From Streptomyces sp. SAT1 (GTDB taxonomy: Bacteria > Actinomycetota > Actinomycetes > Streptomycetales > Streptomycetaceae): DNA of 64,000 nucleotides. The stretch is taken from contig NZ_CP015849.1 in NCBI RefSeq assembly GCF_001654495.1, positions 4,749,501 through 4,813,500 on the forward strand, read 5' to 3'. Made by a program: the position numbers and the translations under genes. Positions 17,248 to 25,927 of the stretch are shown here, in pieces. Numbering within the stretch: position 1 is the first letter of the stretch; every line of letters begins with the position of its first letter. The notes beneath the pieces were generated by a model. It saw nothing but the letters and a program-made list of their open reading frames with translations, was not told where the DNA came from and did not search any database.

Positions 17248-19341
17248 ATGAACGAGGGCAAGCCCACGAGACCCACCCGCCCGAGATGGTGGAGCCGCCC
17301 CCGGCCGTCCGCGCCCACGGACGACGCGGTCGCCGCGCCCGTCCAGGACACCACCACGGACGACGAGGGCGACTTCCACCTCGCCCGCCCCGCCCAGCCC
17401 CCGGATCCGCAGAGCCTGAGCACGCCAAAGCCCGGGGACCGCCCCGAGGACCGGCCCGGGGGCCACGCGGACGCCGCTGGGCCCGCAGACGCCGCTGTGC
17501 CTGCCCCGGTGCCCGCTCCCCGGGACGCCCCCGCCGGTGCTCCCGCGCCCGTGCCCGGCCCCGAGCACGCCGCTGCGTCGTCCGGCGCTGGGGACATGTG
17601 CGTGCCCGGTCCCGGGTCTGCGCCGGGAGCCGCGTCCGCTCCCGCTGTCGCCCCTGGTCCCGGGTACGGCTCCCTGTCCGCTCCCGGGCACCTCTCCGCC
17701 GACGGTTCGGCGTCCGCCTCCGCCGGGCCCGTGGCGGCGGCGCTCGACGCCGAGCGCAGGCCGGTGCACGCACCCGACCCCTACGGCACCCCGCCCTACG
17801 GCCAACCCGGACCCTGGGCCCCCGCGCCCCCGTTCCAGCACCCCGCCGTGGCACCGTCCCCCGCCGACCCGCTCGGCCCCCCGGCAGCGGCACTCGCACC
17901 GTCCGCGCCCACGCCCACGGCGTCCGGTGAGCAGCCCATGGCGCCCGGCGGCGCACCGGCCGCAGCCGCCCCGGCACCCCTGGGAGCCCACGGCGGCGGC
18001 GCCCCCGCGCCCGGCAGCGAGGACCACTCACCGACCCCGGCCCCGCCATCCCCGGACCTGCCATCCCTGGCCCCGGCGTTCCCGCCGCCGCCCCCGCACG
18101 CCCCCGCGCACCTCCCTGACCCCGCCGCCCCCGCGGACCCCTGGCAGCGTTACGACCCCTGGGCCGCGCGGCCGCTCGCCGGGCCGCTCCAGGAGAGCGG
18201 GGCCGGGGTCGTCGGCGCGGAGCAGCGGCGCAGGCGGGTCCGGCGGGCGCTGGTCGGCGGGGCCGTGGCGCTGGCGCTCGGGGCCGGCGGGATCGGCGGA
18301 GTCGTGGGGGCGTATCTGGAACGCAACGGCGGCATCGGGACCGTGACGCTGCCGCAGGCCGGGAAGGAGCCCGCCGACCGCGCCCCGGACAGCGTCGCCG
18401 GGATCGCCGCCCGCGCCCTGCCCAGCGTCGTGACACTGCACGTGTCCGGCTCGGACGAGCAGGGCACCGGCACCGGCTTCGTGCTCGACGGCCGCGGCCA
18501 CATCCTCACCAACAACCACGTCGTCGGGCCCGCGGCCGCCGGCGGCGACATATCGGTGACCTTCAGCGGCGGCCAGACCGCGCGCGGCACGATCGTCGGC
18601 CGCGACACCGGCTACGACCTCGCCGTGGTGCAGGTGCGCGGCGTGCGCGGGCTGACCCCGATGCCGCTGGGCAACTCCGACAACGTGCGGGTGGGCGACC
18701 CGGTCGTCGCGATCGGCGCCCCGTTCGACCTGGCCGGCACGGTCACCTCCGGCATCATCAGCGCCAAGGAGCGGCCCATCACGGCCGGCGGCGAGAAGGG
18801 CGACGGGAGCGACGTGTCGTACGTCGACGCGCTCCAGACCGACGCGCCCATCAACCCCGGCAACTCCGGCGGCCCGCTGCTGGACTCCCGGGGCCGGGTG
18901 GTGGGCATCAATTCGGCCATTCGCTCCGCCGACGCCGGGTCCGATCCGCAGCCGGGCCAGGCCGGATCCATCGGCCTCGGCTTCGCCATACCGGTCAACC
19001 AGGCCAAGCGGGTGGCCGAGGAACTGATCAACACCGGCCGGGCCAGCCACCCGGTGATCGGCGTCACGCTGGACATGGCCTACGAGGGCGACGGCGCCAA
19101 GGTCGGCGAGCGGGCGAGCGGCGGCGGTTCCCCGGTCACCCCGGGCGGTCCCGGCGCCGCGGCGGGCATCAGGGCCGGTGACGTCGTCACCGCGGTGGAC
19201 GGCGTGCGCGTCCACTCGGGTGAGGAACTGATCGTCCGCACACGCGCCCACCGCCCCGGCGACCGGCTGGAGCTGACCGTCGAGCGGGGCGGCAAGCAGC
19301 GCAGGATCTCCCTGGTGCTCGGCTCCTCGGACAGCGGGTGA
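17248..19341 (+). CDS. htrA: HtrA/DegP-family serine protease with very long Pro/Ala-rich N-terminus
   Basis: A 697-residue protein. Residues 1-325 are a predicted cytoplasmic, disordered Pro/Ala/Gly-rich region. One membrane segment follows at about 332-355 (basic RRRRVRRALVGG, then hydrophobic), then a trypsin-like domain with triad H424 (TNNHVV), D457 (YDLAVV) and S540 (PGNSGGP), and a C-terminal PDZ at about 600-690 (GIRAGDVVTAVDG). The start ATG 17248 has GGGGAGCAC. It is a membrane-tethered quality-control protease, probably in the same stress circuit as the sigma / anti-sigma pair upstream. The N-terminal tract is far longer than in most HtrA proteins. Confidence 0.95.
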   Translation: MNEGKPTRPTRPRWWSRPRPSAPTDDAVAAPVQDTTTDDEGDFHLARPAQPPDPQSLSTPKPGDRPEDRPGGHADAAGPADAAVPAPVPAPRDAPAGAPAPVPGPEHAAASSGAGDMCVPGPGSAPGAASAPAVAPGPGYGSLSAPGHLSADGSASASAGPVAAALDAERRPVHAPDPYGTPPYGQPGPWAPAPPFQHPAVAPSPADPLGPPAAALAPSAPTPTASGEQPMAPGGAPAAAAPAPLGAHGGGAPAPGSEDHSPTPAPPSPDLPSLAPAFPPPPPHAPAHLPDPAAPADPWQRYDPWAARPLAGPLQESGAGVVGAEQRRRRVRRALVGGAVALALGAGGIGGVVGAYLERNGGIGTVTLPQAGKEPADRAPDSVAGIAARALPSVVTLHVSGSDEQGTGTGFVLDGRGHILTNNHVVGPAAAGGDISVTFSGGQTARGTIVGRDTGYDLAVVQVRGVRGLTPMPLGNSDNVRVGDPVVAIGAPFDLAGTVTSGIISAKERPITAGGEKGDGSDVSYVDALQTDAPINPGNSGGPLLDSRGRVVGINSAIRSADAGSDPQPGQAGSIGLGFAIPVNQAKRVAEELINTGRASHPVIGVTLDMAYEGDGAKVGERASGGGSPVTPGGPGAAAGIRAGDVVTAVDGVRVHSGEELIVRTRAHRPGDRLELTVERGGKQRRISLVLGSSDSG

Positions 19342-19597
19342 CGGGCCCTCGCCGGCGGCCCGCACGGCCCGCGCCGCGCCCCCGGAGCGCGCCGCCCGCC
19401 GCGCCCGAGGGCGACGCGGACGTTCCAGAAGGCGGACAAGCCGGAAAACTGGCCGTGTACACGGGCCCCGACACCTCGGGGCAGTACCGATCGGACACCT
19501 CGGCCGGGTACCGTGGAGCCGGCCCGGACCCCGGATAGACCCGCTCAGACCGGACCACCCGAGGGCCGAGGACCACGGACATCGCAAGGAGCTTCAG

Positions 19598-20068
19598 GTG
19601 TTCAACGACATAGGACTGCCCGAGCTGGCGACGCTCATCGTCCTGGCCATGCTCGTGTGCGGTCCGGACAAGCTCCCGAAGATGATCCAGGACGTGGTGC
19701 GCACGATCCGTAAGATCCGGGAGTTCTCGGAGAGCGCCAAGCAGGACATCCGCAAGGAGCTGGGCCCGGAGTTCAAGGACTTCGAGTTCGAGGACCTCAA
19801 CCCCAAGACGTTCATCCGCAAGCAGCTGGACAACGACGACCTGGGACTCAAGGAGATCCGCAACGGCTTCGACCTGAAGAAGGAGATGGCCGAGGTCACG
19901 GACGCGGTGAACGGCCGCGACTCCGAGGACGAGTCGGTCTCCGTACCGGCGGCGTCCCCCTCCGCCCAGTCCTCCGCGGGTGCGTCCGGCGGCCGGATCG
20001 ACATGACCAAGAAGCCGGAGAGCGCCGAGCGGGACGACCGCCCGCCCTTCGACGCCGACGCCACCTGA
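19598..20068 (+). CDS. tatB: twin-arginine translocase subunit TatB
   Basis: A 156-residue protein with the TatA/B N-terminal helix (LPELATLIVLAMLVCGPDKLP, with the Glu and Gly-Pro hinge), a long charged amphipathic region (IRKIREFSESAKQDIRKELG) and an acidic, disordered tail. The GTG start follows AAGGAGCTTCAG. TatB receives folded twin-arginine substrates with TatC. A 256-base gap after htrA may contain its own promoter. Position next to htrA is conserved with mycobacteria. Confidence 0.93.
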   Translation: MFNDIGLPELATLIVLAMLVCGPDKLPKMIQDVVRTIRKIREFSESAKQDIRKELGPEFKDFEFEDLNPKTFIRKQLDNDDLGLKEIRNGFDLKKEMAEVTDAVNGRDSEDESVSVPAASPSAQSSAGASGGRIDMTKKPESAERDDRPPFDADAT

Positions 20069-20079
20069 GTGCACCGCCG

Positions 20080-20142
20080 CCCCGCCACGTCCCGCCCCAC
20101 CGCGTCCCGCCCTGCCGCGTCCCGCCCCGCCGCGTCCGCCGC
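20080..20142 (+). repeat. imperfect tandem CGCGTCCCGCC-type repeats
   Basis: Four to five imperfect copies of an 11-12-base unit (C-CGCGTCCCGCC) lie immediately after tatB. They form no clear hairpin and may be a simple slippage-prone spacer. Confidence 0.7.
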
Positions 20143-20340
20143 GCGCGTCACTCCTTCTCAGTGATCCCGTCTGCGCCAGGCGGCCCGATCCCGCCGCCTG
20201 CGCGGGCCACGCCCCGGGCGCGTTCCCGGCGCCCCGGTGCGGGGTGGATATGCTGCCGAGTTGTTGTGCGGACCGGACGAGTACGCCCGAAGGGGGGCGG
20301 GCCGCGCCGGTCCGACGAGAGCGAGGAGGCGTCCGGGCAC

Positions 20341-21012
20341 ATGGAGACGACAAGTAGGGCGGTCGCGCAGGCACCGGCCGCGGAGGGCGGAAGACCACTG
20401 CCCTCCGCCCGGCGCACGGTCGACGGCTACCTGCTGGCGCCCTTCCCGTGGTACGGCCTCGACGAGGCCTTCACGGGACAGCGCTGGCTGCTTCAGGTCG
20501 GCACCTCGGCCGACGGTTCGGTGGAACACGGTTCCATCGGGCACGGTGACGAACCCTCGGTGCGCAACGAGTTCGTGTCCGGCTCCCCGGACGACCCCAG
20601 GGAGAAGTTCGCGGTCGTCGTCACCGTCGCCGCCAGCCCCGAACGGCGTCTCGCCGACGGCACCGGCCAGCTGGAGGCCACCTCCGTCTCCTCGGCGGCC
20701 TGGCTCGCCGGGGTCGGCCTGCTGTCGGTCACCTGGCCCATGCAGATGGACCACGCGCTGCGCGACGACTGGCTGGACCAGCAGACCGAGACGGCGTGGG
20801 AGCTCGCCGACGACCTGTCCGGGCCGGACTGGTCGGCGCTGTCGCTGCCCGTGGACGGCGTCCCGACCCCGTTCCACTACCGCGAGTCCGAGTTCGGCTG
20901 GGTGCTCGCCGGGTCGACCCCGCAGGGCGTGCACGTGGGGGCGTACGGCCGGGGGATGAGCGCCTACGGGCTGGGCTTCTCCGTGGTCCAGGACATCACC
21001 GCGTACGCCTGA
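20341..21012 (+). CDS. conserved Streptomyces protein of unknown function
   Basis: A 223-residue soluble, acidic protein with no signal peptide or membrane segment and no motif I recognise. It has Trp-rich patches (APFPWYGLDEAF, WLAGVGLLSVTWPMQMDH) and a C-terminus ending in YGLGFSVVQDITAYA. ATG 20341 follows GAGGAGG by about 12 bases. It is a single transcription unit between tatB and a very strong terminator. I do not recognise a function. Confidence 0.75.
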   Translation: METTSRAVAQAPAAEGGRPLPSARRTVDGYLLAPFPWYGLDEAFTGQRWLLQVGTSADGSVEHGSIGHGDEPSVRNEFVSGSPDDPREKFAVVVTVAASPERRLADGTGQLEATSVSSAAWLAGVGLLSVTWPMQMDHALRDDWLDQQTETAWELADDLSGPDWSALSLPVDGVPTPFHYRESEFGWVLAGSTPQGVHVGAYGRGMSAYGLGFSVVQDITAYA

Positions 21013-21050
21013 CCGGGCCGCCCGCCGGGCATCCGTGCCAGGTACGCCGG

Positions 21051-21120
21051 GTACGACGGGTACGACGACGAGGGGCGCCGTCCACGCGGACGGCGCCCCT
21101 CATCGTCGTACCCGTCGTAC
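21051..21120. terminator. exceptionally long bidirectional hairpin
   Basis: Two 33-base arms (21051-21083 and 21088-21120) pair with a single mismatch around the 4-base loop ACGC, between convergent genes. This is about twice the stem length of the other terminators in the window. Confidence 0.92.
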
Positions 21121-21137
21121 AGGAGTGCGGCGGTGCC

Positions 21138-22271
21138 TCAGAACTTGTTCTTCGGCGTGATGCCCAGGGAGAGCCCCGACAGGCCCCGCTGGCGGCCGCC
21201 GAGCTTGCCCGCGATGGCGCGCAGGGCCGAGCCGGCCGGGGAGTCCGGGTCGGTCAGGACGACCGGCTTGCCCTCGTCGCCGCCCTCGCGCAGCCGGACG
21301 TCGATCGGGATGGAGCCGAGCACCGGCACCGTGGCGCCGGTGGTGCGGGTCAGGCCGTCGGCGACGAGCTGGCCGCCGCCGGTGCCGAACACGTCGACCA
21401 TCTCGCCGCAGTGCGGGCAGGGCAGCCCGGACATGTTCTCGACGACACCGACGATCTTCTGGTGGGTCTGCACGGCGATCGAGCCCGCCCGCTCGGCCAC
21501 CTCGGCGGCGGCCTGCTGAGGCGTCGTCACCACCAGGATCTCGGCGTTCGGCACGAGCTGGGCGACGGAGATCGCGATGTCGCCGGTGCCGGGCGGCAGG
21601 TCGAGCAGCAGCACGTCCAGGTCGCCCCAGTACACGTCCGCCAGGAACTGCTGGAGCGCGCGGTGCAGCATCGGGCCGCGCCAGACGACCGGCGCGTTGC
21701 CCGGGGTGAACATGCCGATCGAGATGACCTTCACGCCGTTCGCCGACGGCGGCATGATCATGTTCTCGACCTGGGTGGGACGGCCGTCCGCACCCAGCAT
21801 GCGCGGCACGCTGTGGCCGTAGATGTCGGCGTCGACCACGCCCACCTTGAGGCCGTCGGCGGCCATCGCCGCCGCCAGGTTCACCGTCACCGAGGACTTG
21901 CCGACGCCGCCCTTGCCGGAGGCGACCGCGTAGACCCGGGTCAGATTGCCCGGCCTGGCGAAGGGGACCTCGCGCTCGGTCTGGCCGCCGCGCAGGGCGC
22001 TCGCCAGCTCCTTGCGCTGCTCGTCGCTCATCACGTCCAGCGACACGTCGACCCGGGTGACCCCCTCGACCCGTGCGACCGCGTCGGTCACGCGCTGGGT
22101 GATCGTCTCGCGCATCGGGCAGCCGGAGACCGTCAGGTACACGGTGACCGCGACCGCGCCGTCCGCGCCGATCTCCACCGATTTGACCATGCCCAGTTCG
22201 GTGATGGGTCGGTGGATCTCGGGGTCGTCAACCGTCGCCAGCGCTGCGCGCACCGCGTCTTCCGTAGCCAT
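21138..22271 (-). CDS. mrp: Mrp/NBP35-family iron-sulfur carrier ATPase
   Basis: A 377-residue protein: N-terminal MIP18/DUF59 domain (about 1-85, with SGCPM), then a deviant-Walker P-loop ATPase (SGKGGVGKSSV), Walker B-like LDVLLLDLPPGTGD and the CPHC pair that holds a bridging Fe-S cluster in Mrp/Ind1 proteins. It should deliver Fe-S clusters to apo-enzymes in the cytoplasm. ATG 22271 has no clear ribosome site, so it may be read from a short or leaderless transcript. The counterpart in mycobacteria (Rv1229c) lies at the same place. Confidence 0.95.
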   Translation of the reverse strand: MATEDAVRAALATVDDPEIHRPITELGMVKSVEIGADGAVAVTVYLTVSGCPMRETITQRVTDAVARVEGVTRVDVSLDVMSDEQRKELASALRGGQTEREVPFARPGNLTRVYAVASGKGGVGKSSVTVNLAAAMAADGLKVGVVDADIYGHSVPRMLGADGRPTQVENMIMPPSANGVKVISIGMFTPGNAPVVWRGPMLHRALQQFLADVYWGDLDVLLLDLPPGTGDIAISVAQLVPNAEILVVTTPQQAAAEVAERAGSIAVQTHQKIVGVVENMSGLPCPHCGEMVDVFGTGGGQLVADGLTRTTGATVPVLGSIPIDVRLREGGDEGKPVVLTDPDSPAGSALRAIAGKLGGRQRGLSGLSLGITPKNKF

Positions 22272-22314
22272 AAGGACGATGGTACGGCGCCCGGCGGCGG
22301 CCCCGGGACCCCTG

Positions 22315-22938
22315 TCAGCGGTCGTCCACGTCACGTCCGCGCGGGTGATCCGCCGGGAATACCCCGGGCCGTTCCCGCCCGTCCCCGGCGCCACCGCGGT
22401 CCGGTTCCCTGACCAGTCTCTCCTCCAGTTCCTTGCCGAGGTCCTGGAGCTCGGAGCGGATCCAGTCGCGGGTCGCCACCTCGCCCAGACCCATCCGCAG
22501 CGCGGCGATCTCCCGGGTCAGATACTCGGTGTCGGCGATCGACCGCTCGTTCTGCTTGCGGTCCTGTTCGAGGTTGACCCGGTCCCGGTCGTCCTGCCGG
22601 TTCTGCGCCAGCAGGATCAGCGGGGCGGCGTAGGACGCCTGGAGGGACAGCGCCAGCGTCAGGAAGATGAACGGGTACTCGTCGAAGCGCAGCCGGTGCG
22701 GCACGGACACGTTCCAGACCACCCAGAGGATGATCACCACCGTCATCCAGACGATGAACCGTCCGGTGCCCAGGAAGCGCGCGATGCGCTCGGACAGGCG
22801 GCCGAAGGCGTCCGGGTCCCACTCGGGCAGCAGCCGCCGCCGCAGCGGGCGCGGCTGGTCGAGCCGGGCCCGCGGCCGGCCGGCGGCGGTGGCCCCGGCC
22901 GGGTGCCGCTCGCGGGTGCTCTCGCGCTCAGCCGCCAT
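22315..22938 (-). CDS. DUF1003 membrane protein
   Basis: A 207-residue protein with the DUF1003 core: two membrane helices at about residues 62-80 (FIVWMTVVIILWVVWNV) and 92-112 (FIFLTLALSLQASYAAPLIL) joined by FDEYPF, then the typical QNRQDDRDR helix and a coiled C-terminus. The start overlaps the end of the MgtE-like gene by 11 bases, so they are coupled; the pairing suggests a functional link, perhaps in Mg2+ or membrane-potential response. Function unknown. Confidence 0.9.
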   Translation of the reverse strand: MAAERESTRERHPAGATAAGRPRARLDQPRPLRRRLLPEWDPDAFGRLSERIARFLGTGRFIVWMTVVIILWVVWNVSVPHRLRFDEYPFIFLTLALSLQASYAAPLILLAQNRQDDRDRVNLEQDRKQNERSIADTEYLTREIAALRMGLGEVATRDWIRSELQDLGKELEERLVREPDRGGAGDGRERPGVFPADHPRGRDVDDR

Positions 22939-24265
22939 GTCCGCCCGTCCCCTCGCCCGCGCCCTTGTCCGTGCCCCCGGCGGTCCCGGCCGCCGCCCCG
23001 GCCCCGTCGTCCAGGTGGAACTCCGTCTCCCGCCAGTCGTCCGGCAGCATGTGGTCCAGCACGTCGTCCACGGTGACCGCGCCCAGCAGCGCCCCCGCCT
23101 CGTCCACCACGGGCGCCGCGACCATGTCGTAGGCCGCGAAGAACCCGGCCACCACCGGCAGCTCGGCGTCCGGGGAGAGCGCCTGGAGGTCGTCGTCCAG
23201 GATCGAGCTGACGAGCGTGTACGGCGGGTCGCGCAGCAGCCGCTGGAAGTGGACCGTGCCCAGGTACTTGCCGGTCGGCGTCTCGTCGGGCGGCCGGCAG
23301 ACGTAGACCTGGGCGGCGAGCGCGGGGGACAGGTCCGGGTTGCGGACCCGGGCGAGCGCGTCGGCGACGGTCGCGTCCGGGCGCAGCACGATCGGCTCGG
23401 TCGTCATCAGCCCGCCCGCGGTGTGCTCCTCGTACGACATCAGGCGCCGCATCTCGGCGGCGTCGGCCGGCTGCATCAGACCGAGCAGCCGCTCCTGCTC
23501 CTCCTCGGGCAGTTCGGCGAGCAGGTCGGCCGCGTCGTCGGGGTCCATCGCCTCCAGCACGTCGGCGGCGCGCTCGCCCTTCAGCTTGCCCAGGATCTCG
23601 ATCTGGTCGTCCTCCGGAAGCTCCTCCAGGACGTCGGCGAGCCGGTCGTCGTCCAGGGCGGCGGCGACCTCCGCGCGCCGCTTGGGGGACAGGTGGTGCA
23701 GCACGTTGGCGAGGTCGGCGGGGCGCAGCTGCTCGAAGGTGGCGAGCAGGTTCTCGGCGCCCTGCCCGTGCTCCTCCAGGGAGAAGCCGGTGACCGCCGA
23801 CCACTCCACGGTCAGCGTCTCGCCCCTGCTGCGCCGGAAGGCGCCGCCCTTGCGGCCCTTGCGCACGAAGACCCGGTCGATCTCCCAGTCCCGCCGGGCG
23901 GGCAGCTGGTGCACCGACAGGTCCAGCACGGTGGCCTCCTCGCCGCTCTCCACGAGCGTGACGCGGCGGTCCAGCAGCTCGCCGAAGACGAGCCGCTCGG
24001 TGGGCCGCTGTTCGAAGCGCCGGACGTTGAGCACACCGGTGGTGATGACCTGGCCGGACTCGATGCTGGTGACCCGGGTCATGGGCAGGAAGATGCGGCG
24101 CCGGGTGGAGAGTTCGACGACCAGGCCGAGCACCCGGGGCGGCTTGCGGCCGACCCGCAGCATGACGACCAGATCGCGCACCCGCCCCACCTGGTCGCCC
24201 GACGGGTCGAAGGCGGCGACACCGGCGAGATGCGACACGAAGATCCGGGGGGCGCCCGCTGCCAT
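22928..24265 (-). CDS. PRC-barrel / MgtE-N / CBS protein lacking the MgtE channel
   Basis: A 445-residue soluble protein. It has a PRC-barrel-like N-terminus (residues 5-75 and again about 115-165), an MgtE N-terminal superhelical domain (about 175-280, repeated LADVLEELPEDDQIEIL pattern) and a pair of CBS domains (about 290-420). It ends after the CBS pair with a Gly-rich tail and has none of the five C-terminal membrane helices of true MgtE, so it cannot be the channel itself. It is probably a Mg2+ or nucleotide sensor. The same architecture is known in mycobacteria (Rv1232c). Confidence 0.88.
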   Translation of the reverse strand: MAAGAPRIFVSHLAGVAAFDPSGDQVGRVRDLVVMLRVGRKPPRVLGLVVELSTRRRIFLPMTRVTSIESGQVITTGVLNVRRFEQRPTERLVFGELLDRRVTLVESGEEATVLDLSVHQLPARRDWEIDRVFVRKGRKGGAFRRSRGETLTVEWSAVTGFSLEEHGQGAENLLATFEQLRPADLANVLHHLSPKRRAEVAAALDDDRLADVLEELPEDDQIEILGKLKGERAADVLEAMDPDDAADLLAELPEEEQERLLGLMQPADAAEMRRLMSYEEHTAGGLMTTEPIVLRPDATVADALARVRNPDLSPALAAQVYVCRPPDETPTGKYLGTVHFQRLLRDPPYTLVSSILDDDLQALSPDAELPVVAGFFAAYDMVAAPVVDEAGALLGAVTVDDVLDHMLPDDWRETEFHLDDGAGAAAGTAGGTDKGAGEGTGGHGG

Positions 24266-24585
24266 GACCGTGCCTCCTTCCTGGCGTCTTCCTGTCGCGC
24301 TGTCGCTGCCGTGCCGGGTGTGCCCGGTGTGTCCGGTGTCTTCTCGCCTGCCCGCTCAAGTGGGCTTCAGGCTAGCCCGTCCCGTTCGGATACGCCCTGG
24401 TGAGCGGAGCGGACGGACTGGCTCCGCCGGGCCGCGCCGCCCCCGGTACGCTGCCGTACGCCGCTACGGGTTCCCCAGCCCGTGGTGCCGTCCGCGTGCC
24501 GCGCCTCCCCTGTACGCCGTCACGCCGCGCGGCGCCCGCGGCCGCACCGCACCCGCCGCTCGCGAGCTGAAAGGCAGTGCCGCCT

Positions 24586-25356
24586 GTGACTGCGATTCCC
24601 CAGGGCCGCCGTACCCGCCGGGCCACGCTGACGAGTGCGCTGTGCGCGCTGGCCGTCGTCACCGGCACGGGCCTGACGGGCTGTTCCGGGGACGATCCGG
24701 ACGCGGGCACCAACGGCGTCGGCAAGCTGCCGGCCGACCAGGTCCAGGCGCGGACCAAGGCCGCCGCCACGTCCGCCGGGGCCGTGCACCTGGCCGGTGA
24801 CGTGGTCAGCAACGGCCGTACGTACCGGCTCGACATGCGGCTGAAGTCCGACGGCGGCACGGGCTCGGTCACCTCGCAGGGGGTGACGTTCGGGCTGCTG
24901 CGGGTCGGCGCGCAGCTGTATCTGAAGGCGGACGCCCAGTTCTGGAGCAACGCGGACGACGACGGCAAGGGCGGGAAGGGCGGCACGCACGGCACGAACG
25001 GAGGGGCGGCGGGCAAGCTCGACGGCAAGTACGTGAAGGTGCCCCAGCGCGACCCCGCGTACAAGCGGTTCAGCGGGTTCACGGACAAGGGCGTGCTCCT
25101 CGACAGCCTGCTGACGCTGCACGGCACGCTGGCGGCGGACGGCCACCACGAGCAGTCCGGCGTCCGCACCATCCGCATCACCGGCAGCGGCGGCACCCTG
25201 GACGTCTCCCTGGAGGGCACCCCCTATCCGCTGCGGCTGGCCCGCGCGGGCGACGCGGGCACCCTGACCTTCACCGAGTGGGGCAAGGACTTCCCGCTGG
25301 CCGAGCCGGACGCGGACGACACCGTCGACTACGGCAGGCAGCTGCCGACGTCCTGA
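24586..25356 (+). CDS. lipoprotein, LppX/LprG-like fold suspected
   Basis: A 256-residue lipoprotein: a basic N-terminus with twin Arg pairs, a hydrophobic core and lipobox LTGC (Cys33), then a beta-rich mature domain without catalytic motifs and with a Gly/Lys-rich insertion (about residues 125-145). Spacing and pattern (SAGAVHLAGDVV, a KLDGKYVKVP block) recall LppX/LprG-type lipid-binding lipoproteins, but this is by feel only. GTG 24586 is preferred because GAAAGG lies 11 bases before it; GTG 24577 is too close. Confidence 0.75.
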   Translation: MTAIPQGRRTRRATLTSALCALAVVTGTGLTGCSGDDPDAGTNGVGKLPADQVQARTKAAATSAGAVHLAGDVVSNGRTYRLDMRLKSDGGTGSVTSQGVTFGLLRVGAQLYLKADAQFWSNADDDGKGGKGGTHGTNGGAAGKLDGKYVKVPQRDPAYKRFSGFTDKGVLLDSLLTLHGTLAADGHHEQSGVRTIRITGSGGTLDVSLEGTPYPLRLARAGDAGTLTFTEWGKDFPLAEPDADDTVDYGRQLPTS

Positions 25357-25374
25357 CGGGCCGCCCGGCCGCCG

Positions 25375-25887
25375 CTACCGCCGCCGCTTCTTCCTCAGCA
25401 GCAGCCGGGGCAGCCCCGCCGGGACCGGCTGACGGGTCGTCGCGGGAGTGGGCAGCGGCGCCTCGGCCAGCGAGGTGCCGGGCAGCGGCTCCAGGGTGCC
25501 GGTCGGCTCCAGGCGCAGCACCCGGCACTCGCGGGCCCACCGCTCGGTCATGGTCTCCGCGTCCGGCGCGTTCAGGCGCTTGCCCTTCAGCTCGGCCACC
25601 GCCTCCTGCCACGCCTGCGAGCCGGGCGCGAGTTCCACGACGCGCGCCGCCCAGGTGACCAGACGGCCGCCCTTGTCCTTGCTGCGCACCGTCACCTCGG
25701 CGGTGACCCCGTCGGCCAGGCCGGGCAGCGGCTGCTCGCCGGGGCCGTCACCGACCAGGCAGGCCGCGCCCTCGTGCCAGACGTGCCACAGGGGGCGGGC
25801 CGGTCCGCCGGGGCCCGCGACCCAGACGAGGCCGGACTTCTTCGTGGCCTCCTCGACGAGGGCCCGGTCGAGCAGTGCGCTTGTCAT
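25375..25887 (-). CDS. pyridoxamine-oxidase-like split-barrel protein, unknown function
   Basis: A 170-residue protein with a pattern like FMN-binding split barrels (LVWVAGPGGPARPLWHVWHEG, then VTVRSKDKGGRLVTWAARV) and a basic C-terminal tail LLLRKKRRR. No catalytic residues can be assigned and flavin binding is not certain. It lies between the lipoprotein (convergent) and corA (same strand, 41 bases away), so it may be read through from corA. Confidence 0.65.
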   Translation of the reverse strand: MTSALLDRALVEEATKKSGLVWVAGPGGPARPLWHVWHEGAACLVGDGPGEQPLPGLADGVTAEVTVRSKDKGGRLVTWAARVVELAPGSQAWQEAVAELKGKRLNAPDAETMTERWARECRVLRLEPTGTLEPLPGTSLAEAPLPTPATTRQPVPAGLPRLLLRKKRRR

Positions 25888-25927
25888 GACAGCAGCGTAA
25901 CGAGACCCGGCCGGGCACCGGCGGCGC

